Assembly (NCBI RefSeq): GCF_003386865.1
Contig: NZ_QTUA01000001.1
Span: 682,001-746,000, forward strand
Length of the DNA: 64,000 nt
Origin: Calidifontibacter indicus
GTDB taxonomy: Bacteria; Actinomycetota; Actinomycetes; Actinomycetales; Dermatophilaceae
Direction of reading: 5' to 3'
Both the position numbers and the translations under genes were made by a program. Below the pieces are notes generated by a model, which was given only the letters and a program-made list of their open reading frames with translations, made no database searches and was not told the origin of the DNA. Shown one piece after another: positions 17,810 to 26,280 of the stretch. Within the stretch, counting starts at the first letter, position 1. The number at the start of each line of letters is the position of its first letter.

Positions 17810-18327
17810 TCACCGCTTCGTCCAGGCGTTGCAGCCGCGCGACTCGAAGAACTTGTCGGCCGCCTTGATGGTGACGAGCGACTGGCCCGAGCTGTTGCTG
17901 TTGTCGATGATGTTGTCGAACCCGTCCGATCCGCTGAGGCGCGCCCAGTAGCAGTTGCCGTTGTCCGGTGCTGTCGAGATGTACGTGCCCGGCTGCACGT
18001 CCACGCCGACCTGGAACGTGCCATCGCCGGGGATGCTCGAGCCGTGCTGCGTGGTGGCCGACGTGTCCGGCGCCGCTGACTCGGTCACGGTGACCGTCTC
18101 CGCCGGTGCAGCCGCTGCCGTCTCGTAGACGGTCTGTGCCGGTTCGTGAACGGTGACGGTTGATGCGTCGGCGGCAGTCGTGGCACCCGATCCGGACGAC
18201 GAGCCGGCAGCGATGCCGAGAACGAACGCTCCGATGGCGGTGCCACCGTACTTGAGCCACGGTTCCGGCGCGACTTACGCGCCGGCGCGGAATTTGCCTG
18301 GGGTTGCTGCTGGACCTGGTTGTACAT
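17810..18327 (-). pseudogene. Membrane-anchored secreted protein with N-terminal frameshift
   Basis: ATG 18327 gives MYNQVQQQPQANSAPARK. The true frame then shifts near 18277: VAPEPWLKYGGTAIGAFVLG, a TM or signal segment, a Thr/Ala-rich stretch, and a conserved extracellular domain (GDGTFQVGVDVQPGTY, NGNCYWARLSG, FFESRGCNAW) to the stop at 17810. One inserted base restores a protein of about 172 residues. The C-terminal domain is common in actinobacterial exported proteins of unknown function and has two Cys that could form a disulfide. This is either real decay or a sequence error. Confidence 0.65.
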
Positions 18328-18487
18328 GTCTGCCTCGGTGTGGGCACGCCCGTTGCGTGCAATGTGGCAAGACTTGCTGTCCTATGGGCAATTCGAACAG
18401 GAGAAGCACTAATAAGGGGCTTATCAGAAAGATCGAGTAGAAGTGAAGGAAGCGTCGTAAGGTTCAACCCATGACCACCACGGTCTG

Positions 18488-18910
18488 ATGGCGGGTCTCC
18501 TCGATCGATGGCTCGCACGATGGGGAGAGCCGGCTTGGGTGGGCGAATTGGTTGCCCACGTCAATGACGAGTTGAAGCGGGCACTGGGCGGTCCTCACCT
18601 CCAGCTCGGGTCGAGGCACTTCATGAAGCCCAACCTCGACCGCGATGTGCTCCGGCGCATTTGGACGTACGACATCGAGCCCTTTATCGAAGACCAGTTC
18701 TTCGGTGATGCAGCCAGAATCGAGGAGTTCCGGTTCGCGCAAGTCTGGGCCCGATTCGCGCACCTCGCCGCGGAGTCGATCAGCGAGAACCCGCCGACGA
18801 CGCGGCCGAGGGCTGAGAAATGCCGGTCCTCTCGGAGCACGAGTCGATCTATCTGGACCTGTCGCGTTCGCAGGCGGGGGCCTTGCAGCGAACGGGCTTC
18901 GTCGATGTGA
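18488..18910 (+). pseudogene. McrB C-terminal fragment
   Basis: Only about 110 residues of McrB-like C-terminus remain (LGSRHFMKPNLDRDVLRRIWTYDIEPFIEDQF...). The GTPase Walker motifs are absent. The frame runs past the expected end into mcrC. A TGA in another frame at 18814-18816, just before the mcrC ATG, looks like the original stop, which implies a small frameshift near 18790-18810. McrB is the GTP-driven motor of the methylation-dependent McrBC nuclease. Without its motor domain this copy cannot work. Confidence 0.65.
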
Positions 18911-19565
18911 GCCTCGCCATGGGTGATCGCTGGCGGGTAACGGCGTCGTCCTACGTGGGATCACTCGTAGTGGATGGGGTCGCATTGTTGATCCGGCCAA
19001 AGATCAACCCCGAGAATATATTCTTGCTCCTTGAACCCGGTCTACCGCCACACTCCTGGCGGAAGGAAGCGTTCGACTACGACCTCACCTCCGACTTGTT
19101 GCCATCGGTCATCGCCTTCTTCGCTCGGACAGTCGAGACCACTCTCGGACGGGGAGTGCTGCGCTCCTATCAAGTCCGCACCGACCCGCTGGTGGCCCTA
19201 CGTGGACGACCCGACGTCGTCGGACAGTTCAAGCGATCCGGCGTACTCACACCCGTGGGCTGCGCATACGACGAGTTCTCTGAGGATGTGCCAGAGAACA
19301 GGGTGCGTAGGGCCGCCATCCGACTCGCGTTGCGCGTCCCGCGGGTGGATCCGAGTGTCGATCTCCCGAGGGGGTGTTGATCTACTGCCGTCGCCAGGGA
19401 GATTCTGAGCAAAGCACCGTGATAGTGAGGAACGCGGGGAAGAGGCTCGTGCTTCGATCACTCGACCTGACAGGTTCACCTGAGCAGGTCGAGCACGAGA
19501 TCGCCGCGCTTGCCGATGCGATCTCGGGGACAAGTTCGACGGTGTGGGCGCGCGACGGGGGTTAG
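18820..19565 (+). pseudogene. McrC remnant with internal deletion
   Basis: From ATG 18820 there are about 180 residues of McrC N-terminus (LSEHESIYLDLSRSQAGAL, GRPDVVGQFKRSG, DEFSEDVPENRVRRAAIRLAL) ending at a TGA at 19380. The McrC C-terminus then follows in another frame (GVLIYCRRQGDSEQSTVIVRNAGKRLVLRSLDL) to 19565. About 150 residues, including the PD-(D/E)XK nuclease core, appear to be deleted at the junction near 19350-19375. The McrBC system is therefore dead on both subunits. Confidence 0.75.
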
Positions 19566-19578
19566 CGGCTCTTCGCCG

Positions 19579-20634
19579 TTAGAGAGGCCCATCTTGGGCC
19601 GGTGGCATTCTGTCGATGTCAACGAGAGTGACGAAATTTGGTAGTGACAGCGTGCTGGCCGGTCTGTCTACTACAATATTTCGGGATGGGAGTGAGGGGA
19701 ATTCGTCGTAAATGAAAGGCAGACCCTCAAGGGGTGGAGGAGTGGTGTCTCGAACTGGTCCCGCGTCTGCCCCTCGTGGGGCTTGGTTCGTGAAATCCGC
19801 GCTTTCGGGCCCGGCTGCTTCGGGAGATGTGTTGACTCTCAGTGACGAGACTCTGGACTCCTCGAATTCGTCTACCCGCCGGTCAGTAATCGCTTGGATA
19901 TATCCAGGAGTTTCTCCGCTGCAGATTCCTCCTGAAACTTGGGGGTCCCAAAAATCGTCGATATTGTGCGCATCAGCGGGAAACTTCTGGGTTGCTAGAC
20001 TTTTCACGATCGACGACAGTGATTCGCCGGCGGCCAGTCGATTGACCAAGCCGCCAAAGATTTGTGACCATGGCACACTGTTGGCTAAATGTTTATGGGC
20101 AAGGAGTGTTGCCCGGCCATTATGATCGGGGCCATAAACGTCGCGTACATGACGAGCGAGTTGCGCGCTACATCCCCGGCGCGGGTCTGTTTGCAGAGTG
20201 GCGAGCGGAGCGGGGGGTTCGGAGGAGTAGAAGACGTACAGAGGCATCCAGCGGCACGCGACGTCCTCTGCCGGTGGGTCGATAAGGGTGTCCATCTGCT
20301 GGCGGCGCGCATGCCGCGGATGTCCGAGTTCCGAGAAGCTGCCAGTGCGGTTGACAATCTTTGCCTGCACACGAATCTGGACCCACTGGTCGTCGTGCCC
20401 GATTAGCCATTCCCAGTCTGCGCCGGTCGCGGACTCGTTCGGTTCGTTCGTATCGATGTACACGAGCTTACTCCAGAAGCGACGAAGGCGGTAAAGGCTC
20501 AACTCCGTGGCGGTGACCTCCCCAAAGCGAAGTCGATATCCGTCTACTCGTGTGTCGCGCACCATGCTCCAGATATCGGACGATTGGGCATCCATTGCGT
20601 TCTGCAGAGACCGGAAGAATGACAGCTCAGACAT
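19579..20634 (-). CDS. DUF6615-like protein
   Basis: The protein has 351 residues. The N-terminal half carries RRFWSKLVYIDTNEPNESATGADWEWLIGHDDQWVQIRVQAKIV. This TGADWEW...W..xRVQAK pattern typifies DUF6615, found in bacterial defence islands. The acidic residues followed by QAK recall a PD-(D/E)XK-like core, but that is inference. Base composition is clearly less G+C-rich than in neighbouring housekeeping genes. The start (20634) lies 5 bases after the stop of a small upstream fragment. Confidence 0.6.
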   Translation of the reverse strand: MSELSFFRSLQNAMDAQSSDIWSMVRDTRVDGYRLRFGEVTATELSLYRLRRFWSKLVYIDTNEPNESATGADWEWLIGHDDQWVQIRVQAKIVNRTGSFSELGHPRHARRQQMDTLIDPPAEDVACRWMPLYVFYSSEPPAPLATLQTDPRRGCSAQLARHVRDVYGPDHNGRATLLAHKHLANSVPWSQIFGGLVNRLAAGESLSSIVKSLATQKFPADAHNIDDFWDPQVSGGICSGETPGYIQAITDRRVDEFEESRVSSLRVNTSPEAAGPESADFTNQAPRGADAGPVRDTTPPPLEGLPFIYDEFPSLPSRNIVVDRPASTLSLPNFVTLVDIDRMPPAQDGPL

Positions 20635-20638
20635 TTGA

Positions 20639-20868
20639 TCACCTTGGTTGATTTATCAAGTGGAGAGTCAATTCAGGCTGGTGGAAGGGTATGCGAAGCC
20701 CCTCAAACCTGTTGGCGACGATGTCCAGTTCAAGGAAGTCGGTGCCGTCGGTGTCGATGATCTGCTCCTCCCCGAGGTGACTCGAGGCTTGGAACCACGC
20801 GGCCACGTAGCCTTCGAGTTCATCTCCCGGCCCGGTGCGTCTGGAAGTACGGCTACCTGCGCACTCAT
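20639..20868 (-). pseudogene. Truncated, frameshifted fragment of an unidentified protein
   Basis: From ATG 20868 the frame reads MSAQVAVLPDAPG. The plausible continuation is in a different frame: DELEGYVAAWFQASSHLGEEQIIDTDGTDFLELDIVANRF, then LINQPR and a stop at 20639. The LELDIVAN block could be the start of a nuclease-like fold, but too little remains to name a family. It lies directly upstream of the DUF6615 gene. Confidence 0.35.
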
Positions 20869-21126
20869 GATTCCCCCTTATGTCCGTGCAGAGGACTGGT
20901 CGACACTTGCCACCAGCTCGAGGCCGAGCGGTGCGTGCACGAGCGGTCTTGTGCCACTCAGGGTATTGGTACATGACTTGCTTTTGTCGCCGTGTCGGGG
21001 CGTGAATCCAGCCGAATCAAGTTCACCGACGTCCGGTACATCGCGAAGGAGACGATACGGTCGCGACGACGCGGCCGCCAACGAATCGATGTCGACGCCG
21101 CCTGGAACCCCGATGCTGCCACCGCA

Positions 21127-21999
21127 CTATCCGCGGCCGAACCAACTGCTGCACTTGGCATTGTGGACGCGCAGCCACTCGGCGTTCGGATGGGCCGCCT
21201 TGTCGTTCGGCATCCGAAGTTGTTGGCCGTGTAGATCGGTGTATTCCTTCGACTCCCGCACCTGAGGCGCAAGGTGCACCCGGTACGCATCGTCGATGGT
21301 CAGCAGGTGCAGGTCGAACAGTGTGTGGATGTCGGACCGGAGCAGGAGGGAGTTCGTTACCACGTTGGTGTGCGGCCCCTTGTACTCCATGATGTGGGCC
21401 GCTTCCAGGATCGGCAGCACGTTGGTGCCGGTGACCGCGCAACGCCGGCCGTAGGCCCTCACCGCGTCCTCGCGGAACTTGCCGCTTCCCTGCCTGCGAA
21501 CCACGTCCGCCGGCACTCGGACTCGGTTGTCGGATGCCATGTCTTCCATTGACAAGGGTCCGGATTCGTCGGTGCTCCACATCGGGTCGGCGCGGAGGTC
21601 GACGCCTGCGACCTGCGACTCGAGCCAGCGAATGGCGTCGGGATCCTTCGTGCTCGGCTTGGTCTGGAATGCCTGAAGACCGGTATTTGCTTTCACATCC
21701 TTGCCGGTTGGTTGTCCCACTGAGGTCGGGTGATCGACCACGAAGTTGAACCGGTACTTGTAGTCGTTCCGTTTCGCGTCGTCGATGTTCCAAGGCAGTC
21801 CTGTACCCAGCGGGGTTTCGTAGAGGTCGTCGAGCACACGCACGCTGCCGACGAAGCTCTCACCCGACTGCCAGAAGTAGACAATGTCTCCTGCCCGGAC
21901 GTCTCGCCGTCTCGTGATGTCCCAGAACGAGTTCTCGCAGGCGATCCGCCAGTGCTCGGGGTTCTCCCGGTCGATGGCCATGATCCAGGCTGAAGACAT
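21127..21999 (-). CDS. EVE-like domain HNH endonuclease
   Basis: The 290-residue protein starts at ATG 21999 behind GAGGAG. The open frame extends 10 codons further to 22029 without a better site. The N-terminal 150 residues read as a PUA/EVE-like module (WIMAIDRENPEHWRIA, GDIVYFWQSGESFVGSVRV), a fold used by other nucleases to sense modified bases. The C-terminal HNH nuclease has REDAVRAYGRRCAVTG, LPILEAAHIMEYKG and NSLLLRSDIHTLFDLHLLTID, with the catalytic His in EAAHI. It is likely a modification-dependent restriction endonuclease. Confidence 0.85.
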   Translation of the reverse strand: MSSAWIMAIDRENPEHWRIACENSFWDITRRRDVRAGDIVYFWQSGESFVGSVRVLDDLYETPLGTGLPWNIDDAKRNDYKYRFNFVVDHPTSVGQPTGKDVKANTGLQAFQTKPSTKDPDAIRWLESQVAGVDLRADPMWSTDESGPLSMEDMASDNRVRVPADVVRRQGSGKFREDAVRAYGRRCAVTGTNVLPILEAAHIMEYKGPHTNVVTNSLLLRSDIHTLFDLHLLTIDDAYRVHLAPQVRESKEYTDLHGQQLRMPNDKAAHPNAEWLRVHNAKCSSWFGRG

Positions 22000-22075
22000 G
22001 CTGCTCCTCGAAGAAGAGCGGGGAGGCATGTCCTGGTGCGAAAGCCTGTCGATCCGCGGTTGATGGATTTACCTG

Positions 22076-23926
22076 TCAGACAATCGATTTCAAGTAGGTC
22101 AAGGTCGCGGGGTCGGTGGAGTGGATGCCGACACCACGCAACCCGCGGGTGAGCAGCACCTTGTAGACGTGCCGCACCAACCGGTCGAACTGCTGATCGG
22201 GTACGCGGGTGCGGTTCTTGAAGTCCGGGTCACGGTTGGCAGCGCGCACGGTCACCCAGCGACCGTCCCGCCACACGAGGTCGGGGCCGATGATCACGCC
22301 GGCGTAGTCGTACTCGAAACCCTGCGCGGTGTAGATGCAGCCGACCTGGCCGAAGCCGGCCGGGTCGGTCGCCCACAGCGCCGCCGCCGGTGCGCCACCG
22401 ACTGAGCGGTCGCCCTTCAGATTCCACGGACGTGCCCAATCACCGATCCGGACGTCGGGCACGAGGGTCTGGTCGGGCCGCGGCTCGCTCCACGGCCAGC
22501 AGTAGCCGGCGGCGATCCGGGCGGAGTAGCCGGCGTCCTGCTTGCTCCGCAGCCACGCTTCGAGTTCCTCGGGCGACTTCATCGCGTGCACCTCGAACCG
22601 GTCGGTACCCGGCCAGCGCACGTCGCCCGGCTCAAGCTCGAGCAGGCGCTTCACCCAGGTGATGTATTCCTTCGAACCACCCGACCGGAACTGTCCGTCG
22701 AGATCGACCCGGAGCACGTCGATGCCACGAGCGCGCGCAGCGTCCTCGATGTCCTCGACGGTTCCGAGCTCACCAGGACGCACCACTTGGTACTGGTCGA
22801 GGAGAAACACCGGAACCCGTGCGGCACTGAGCAATTCGTCGACCTGTGGCCGCCCGGTCCGAAACTGCGCCTTCGTGAACCGGTTTGCGGAGGTCTGCCG
22901 GATGCGGTGCGCCTCGTCGAGGATGAGGCAGTCGAGGTCGTTGGGTTCGGCGGCCACGAACGAGTTGAAGTACTGGAACGCCTTCTGCACGCGAGGCGCT
23001 CGCCGACCGGCCACCTTGCGCAGCGTCTGGGTGAACGACCGCGAACCGGTGGCGTGCACCACCGTCCGGCCTTGCCGGGCGAGTTCGCCCATGAGCGAGA
23101 GGGCAATGACGCTCTTGCCGCTGCCGGGACCGCCCGAGACGATCACTGCGGTCTTTGTGTTGCGGCGGCGCGCGTCGTTCACGCAGTGGAGCACGTAGTT
23201 GTAGGCGTCGAGCTGCTCGTCCAGCAACACGAACTGCTCGCGGTGCTGCACCTCTTCGGCAGCAAGGGCCATGAGCTGCTTCGACGGAGCGATGCCGCTG
23301 CCGATCAGCCGGTCGGCAGCCTCGGCGCCGCTGGTCGGCGCAAAGGTCGAACGCAACAACTCCTGGAATTCGCCGCGCCGCTGGCCGGTGATGAGTCGTC
23401 CGAACTCATCGGACGGCTTCGCAAGGAGATCGTGCACGTCGGAGTCGGTCGCGTTGTGCAAGTAGGCGATTCCGCGGACGCTCTGCTCCTTGCCGCGCAG
23501 TGTCATCACGAAGTCGGTCAGGTATTCGCAGTAGCCGCGCACCTGATCGATCGGGTGGCTCACCGGTCGGGCGTAGCCGGGCACGCTCACGAGGTCATCG
23601 CTGTCCTCGAACATCGTGGCGTCGGTCCACTGCTTCAGTTCGACCGCCAAGTAGGTCGGTTCGCCGTTCGAGTCCACGCCGGCTAGCACCACATCGGCCC
23701 GCTTGCTGGTCAGCGGCAGTTGGTACTCGATGAGCATCTCGACATCAGGCCGACCAGCGCTCACGAGATCGGCCGCGAGTGCGGGGAGGCTCCGGCTCCA
23801 CGACCTGCGCTCGGCGGGCGACGGCCACTGACCCGTTCGCGTCGCCAGCTGCTCGGCCAGGCGCTCCTCCAGGTATTGCTCAGCGACGGAGAAGCTGCCA
23901 GCAGACTGGCGCAGCAGCGACGACAT
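22076..23926 (-). CDS. PD-(D/E)XK nuclease-DUF2075 helicase
   Basis: The protein has 616 residues. The N-terminus has a PD-(D/E)XK-like site (IEYQLPLTSKRADVVLAG...YLAVELKQW). The C-terminal two thirds is the DUF2075 ATPase: Walker A VSGGPGSGKSVIAL, Walker B CLILDEAHRIRQ, FLLDQYQVVRPGE, and the terminal helicase motif GCIYTAQGFEYDYAGVIIG. This layout resembles Schlafen-like nuclease-helicases seen in antiphage loci. It lies downstream of no obvious partner and 76 bp from the EVE-HNH gene on the same strand, so the two may be co-transcribed. Confidence 0.88.
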   Translation of the reverse strand: MSSLLRQSAGSFSVAEQYLEERLAEQLATRTGQWPSPAERRSWSRSLPALAADLVSAGRPDVEMLIEYQLPLTSKRADVVLAGVDSNGEPTYLAVELKQWTDATMFEDSDDLVSVPGYARPVSHPIDQVRGYCEYLTDFVMTLRGKEQSVRGIAYLHNATDSDVHDLLAKPSDEFGRLITGQRRGEFQELLRSTFAPTSGAEAADRLIGSGIAPSKQLMALAAEEVQHREQFVLLDEQLDAYNYVLHCVNDARRRNTKTAVIVSGGPGSGKSVIALSLMGELARQGRTVVHATGSRSFTQTLRKVAGRRAPRVQKAFQYFNSFVAAEPNDLDCLILDEAHRIRQTSANRFTKAQFRTGRPQVDELLSAARVPVFLLDQYQVVRPGELGTVEDIEDAARARGIDVLRVDLDGQFRSGGSKEYITWVKRLLELEPGDVRWPGTDRFEVHAMKSPEELEAWLRSKQDAGYSARIAAGYCWPWSEPRPDQTLVPDVRIGDWARPWNLKGDRSVGGAPAAALWATDPAGFGQVGCIYTAQGFEYDYAGVIIGPDLVWRDGRWVTVRAANRDPDFKNRTRVPDQQFDRLVRHVYKVLLTRGLRGVGIHSTDPATLTYLKSIV

Positions 23927-24167
23927 CCTTGGCTCCCGGGCAGCACGACAAAGGCGTGCGGGGGAGCGTGTCCATCAAGGAAGCTCGTCGATCCGCGTTG
24001 ACGGTGGAACTCTATGACAAACGACTTCCTCGGAGATGACCTCGCCTCCGGTAAGGGTCAGTGGTGCCCGATAGCGTCTGCTTTGAACGACCGGGGACAA
24101 GGGGCACCATGATTCGCTACTCGACAACGCACGCACAGCGCACCGACCTGACGACGGGCCGGACCTC

Positions 24168-25952
24168 GTGATGCTGCCGAACGGCGTCGCGAACACCTAC
24201 GACCGCCCGTACGCACTTGTTGACGTCGAGACAACCGGCCTGACCGCGAGTCGCGACCGCGTCGTCCAGATCGCGATCGCCCAGATGGAGCCCAACGGTG
24301 TCGTGACCGATCAGTGGTCAACGCTGATCGATCCCGAGCGTGACCCCGGCCCGGTCGAGATCCATGGCATCACCCGAGCAAGGTTGCGCGGGGCACCCAG
24401 GTACGCCGATGTCGCTCCGCGGATCCACGAGATGCTCAGCCGGCGCGTGGTCGTGGCGCACAACGCTCGGTTCGACTGGGACTTCCTTGCCCACGAAGCG
24501 CACCGAGCCGGGCACCGCTTTCCGGCCGACACCAGACTGTGCACCTGCCAGTTGTCGCAGCGGTTCGACCTGCCCGTGGCCGATTTCAGGTTGGCGAGCC
24601 TGTGCGACTACTGGGGCATCAAGCAACACCGTGCCCACGATGCCGAGGACGACGTGCGTGCTCTCGTCGAACTCACCCGTCATTCGCTCGCGTTGGCGCA
24701 CCGGTTGGGACTGCCGTTGCCCTACGCGCGACCACGCCCCCTCGGTGGTTACCCGCCGGTTGCGCCGCGCACGCCCTGCATGTGGCGGTACCCCGGCCGG
24801 CACGTGCCTGGCCAACCACTGCGGCAAGGCATGACGGTGGTGTTCACCGGTCAGACGCACCGCGACCGGGCGATGCTGATCGAGACGGCAACCCGGTGCG
24901 GTCTCGACGTGATGAACTCGGTGAGTTCACGCACCAGCGTCCTCGTGTCGAACGGCGAACTCGGCACGCGCAAGGGGGATCTCGCGCTCAAGCACGGCAC
25001 CAGCCTGATGACCGAGGAGCAGTTCATGGGGCTGCTCGACTCCGTCGAACCCGGTGACCCGAGAACGATGGCGCAGGTTGTCGTGCAGACGATGCCTGAC
25101 GCGGTGCCCGTGCTCAGCCCACCGAGACCGCGCGCCAAAGTGGCTGCCCCCGGGCGGTTCTCGCGCAGGCGCGTGATCATCCTCGGCGGCTCGCACGATG
25201 AGGCGGCCGACGTGCGAACCCGTGTGCAGGAGGTTGGTGGCACCTGCGCGGTGAACCTCACCGTCACCGTGACGGACTTTGTCGCGCTGGCGGACGCCGA
25301 GAAGGACGCACGCATCTCCAAGGTCAAGGATCGAGCTCTGACCGAGCTCGACCCTGTGACACTCGAGCCTGTCGGTGCCTCGCAGCCCAGCGCGAATGAC
25401 GAGGCGCAGCAACTCGATTCGGTGGATGTGGTGTCGCTCCCGCGAGGTGGCGTCACCGATATCGCGCACCTCGACTTCACCGTTATTGCCACCTGGGTCG
25501 CTGCCGAGGCGGTCGGCGAAGTCGACGTCGTCGCATTCGTCTCGGATCCGACAGGCAGCGTCGCGCGCGACGAGGACTTCTGTTTCTACAACCAACCGAC
25601 CCATCCGACCGGCCTCGTTGACCTCGACCTCGCAACGCCCGACCAGGCGTCCGTCGACGTTCGGGCAGGGACACTTCCGATCGATTCACGAATCACCCTT
25701 GCCGCCGCGATCGATGGTGATGGCACGTTCGGAGACCTCGGCGCTATTGAGCTGAGCGTGCGATCGAGCGAGGGCTCGTTGCTGGCGCGCGCGACGCTCG
25801 ATGCGGCCGCCGACGAAACGAGCATGCTTCTCGCTGAGGTGTATTGGCGTAGCGGGGCGCTTCGGTTCCGAGCGATCGGTCAGGGCTACCAACGGCGCCT
25901 GGCTGGGCTTGCCGTCGGCTACGGGGTCGACATCGAGGAGGACGTGGAGTAG
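24168..25952 (+). CDS. DnaQ-like exonuclease-BRCT-TerD fusion protein
   Basis: The protein has 594 residues from GTG 24168. Residues about 12-190 form a DEDDh 3'-5' exonuclease: ALVDVETTGL, VVAHNARFDWDFL, HDAEDDVRAL. Residues about 215-305 form a BRCT domain (QGMTVVFTGQTHRDRAMLIETATRCG, TSVLVSNGELGTRKGDLA). Residues about 335-380 resemble a second, weaker BRCT. The C-terminal 180 residues are a TerD-type domain (GSVARDEDFCFYNQPTHPTG, SRITLAAAIDG). TerD proteins bind calcium and belong to the tellurite/stress and phage-resistance system. The architecture links DNA 3'-end processing to a Ter-type sensor. Confidence 0.87.
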   Translation: MMLPNGVANTYDRPYALVDVETTGLTASRDRVVQIAIAQMEPNGVVTDQWSTLIDPERDPGPVEIHGITRARLRGAPRYADVAPRIHEMLSRRVVVAHNARFDWDFLAHEAHRAGHRFPADTRLCTCQLSQRFDLPVADFRLASLCDYWGIKQHRAHDAEDDVRALVELTRHSLALAHRLGLPLPYARPRPLGGYPPVAPRTPCMWRYPGRHVPGQPLRQGMTVVFTGQTHRDRAMLIETATRCGLDVMNSVSSRTSVLVSNGELGTRKGDLALKHGTSLMTEEQFMGLLDSVEPGDPRTMAQVVVQTMPDAVPVLSPPRPRAKVAAPGRFSRRRVIILGGSHDEAADVRTRVQEVGGTCAVNLTVTVTDFVALADAEKDARISKVKDRALTELDPVTLEPVGASQPSANDEAQQLDSVDVVSLPRGGVTDIAHLDFTVIATWVAAEAVGEVDVVAFVSDPTGSVARDEDFCFYNQPTHPTGLVDLDLATPDQASVDVRAGTLPIDSRITLAAAIDGDGTFGDLGAIELSVRSSEGSLLARATLDAAADETSMLLAEVYWRSGALRFRAIGQGYQRRLAGLAVGYGVDIEEDVE

Positions 25953-26014
25953 CCGCGGAGGGTCAGGCGAGGCCATGCTGCGTCGCCCACACTGCGATCC
26001 GGTTGCCACGTGCC

Positions 26015-26233
26015 TCAACGAAAGTCATGCACGCCTGTCCGGCGGATGCACTCAAGCGTCAGGTCGCTGCGGTCCTTGATGCGCGGGTGGAAGCCCTTCG
26101 CGCCGTTGATCGTCACCTTGCCGCCGATCCGGTTGGCAGGAAACACGAGGTGCCCGCCGATGGTTCGGTAACTCCGAGCAAATCGGTTGAGGAGCGAGGG
26201 GCGAATCTCGTTTACCAGGGCAGCTTCAGAACG
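26015..26233 (-). pseudogene. DUF6994-like C-terminal fragment
   Basis: The gap between the exonuclease and SMI1 genes encodes about 72 residues on the minus strand without a start codon: NEIRPSLLNRFARSYRTIGG, then LVFPANRI, TINGAKGFHPRIKDRSDLTLECIRR and a stop at 26015. The block GGHxxFP..R..G..TINGARGF...IKDRFDLTLECIRR is what I recall as characteristic of DUF6994. Both ends are truncated. The family is found near restriction and defence genes; its function is unknown. Confidence 0.55.
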
Positions 26234-26280
26234 TTAAGCGGAGTCGCCCGTGCATCGGACGTGGGTGCTTTCATGATTTC

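Noticed and set aside
20870-21126. Gene-free stretch between the DUF6615 stub and the EVE-HNH gene
   Set aside because: Frames here are short and lack motifs or start sites; nothing could be supported.
22586-23686. 366-codon plus-strand frame opposite the DUF2075 helicase
   Set aside because: It lies wholly antisense to clear Walker and nuclease motifs and has no homology-like features of its own.
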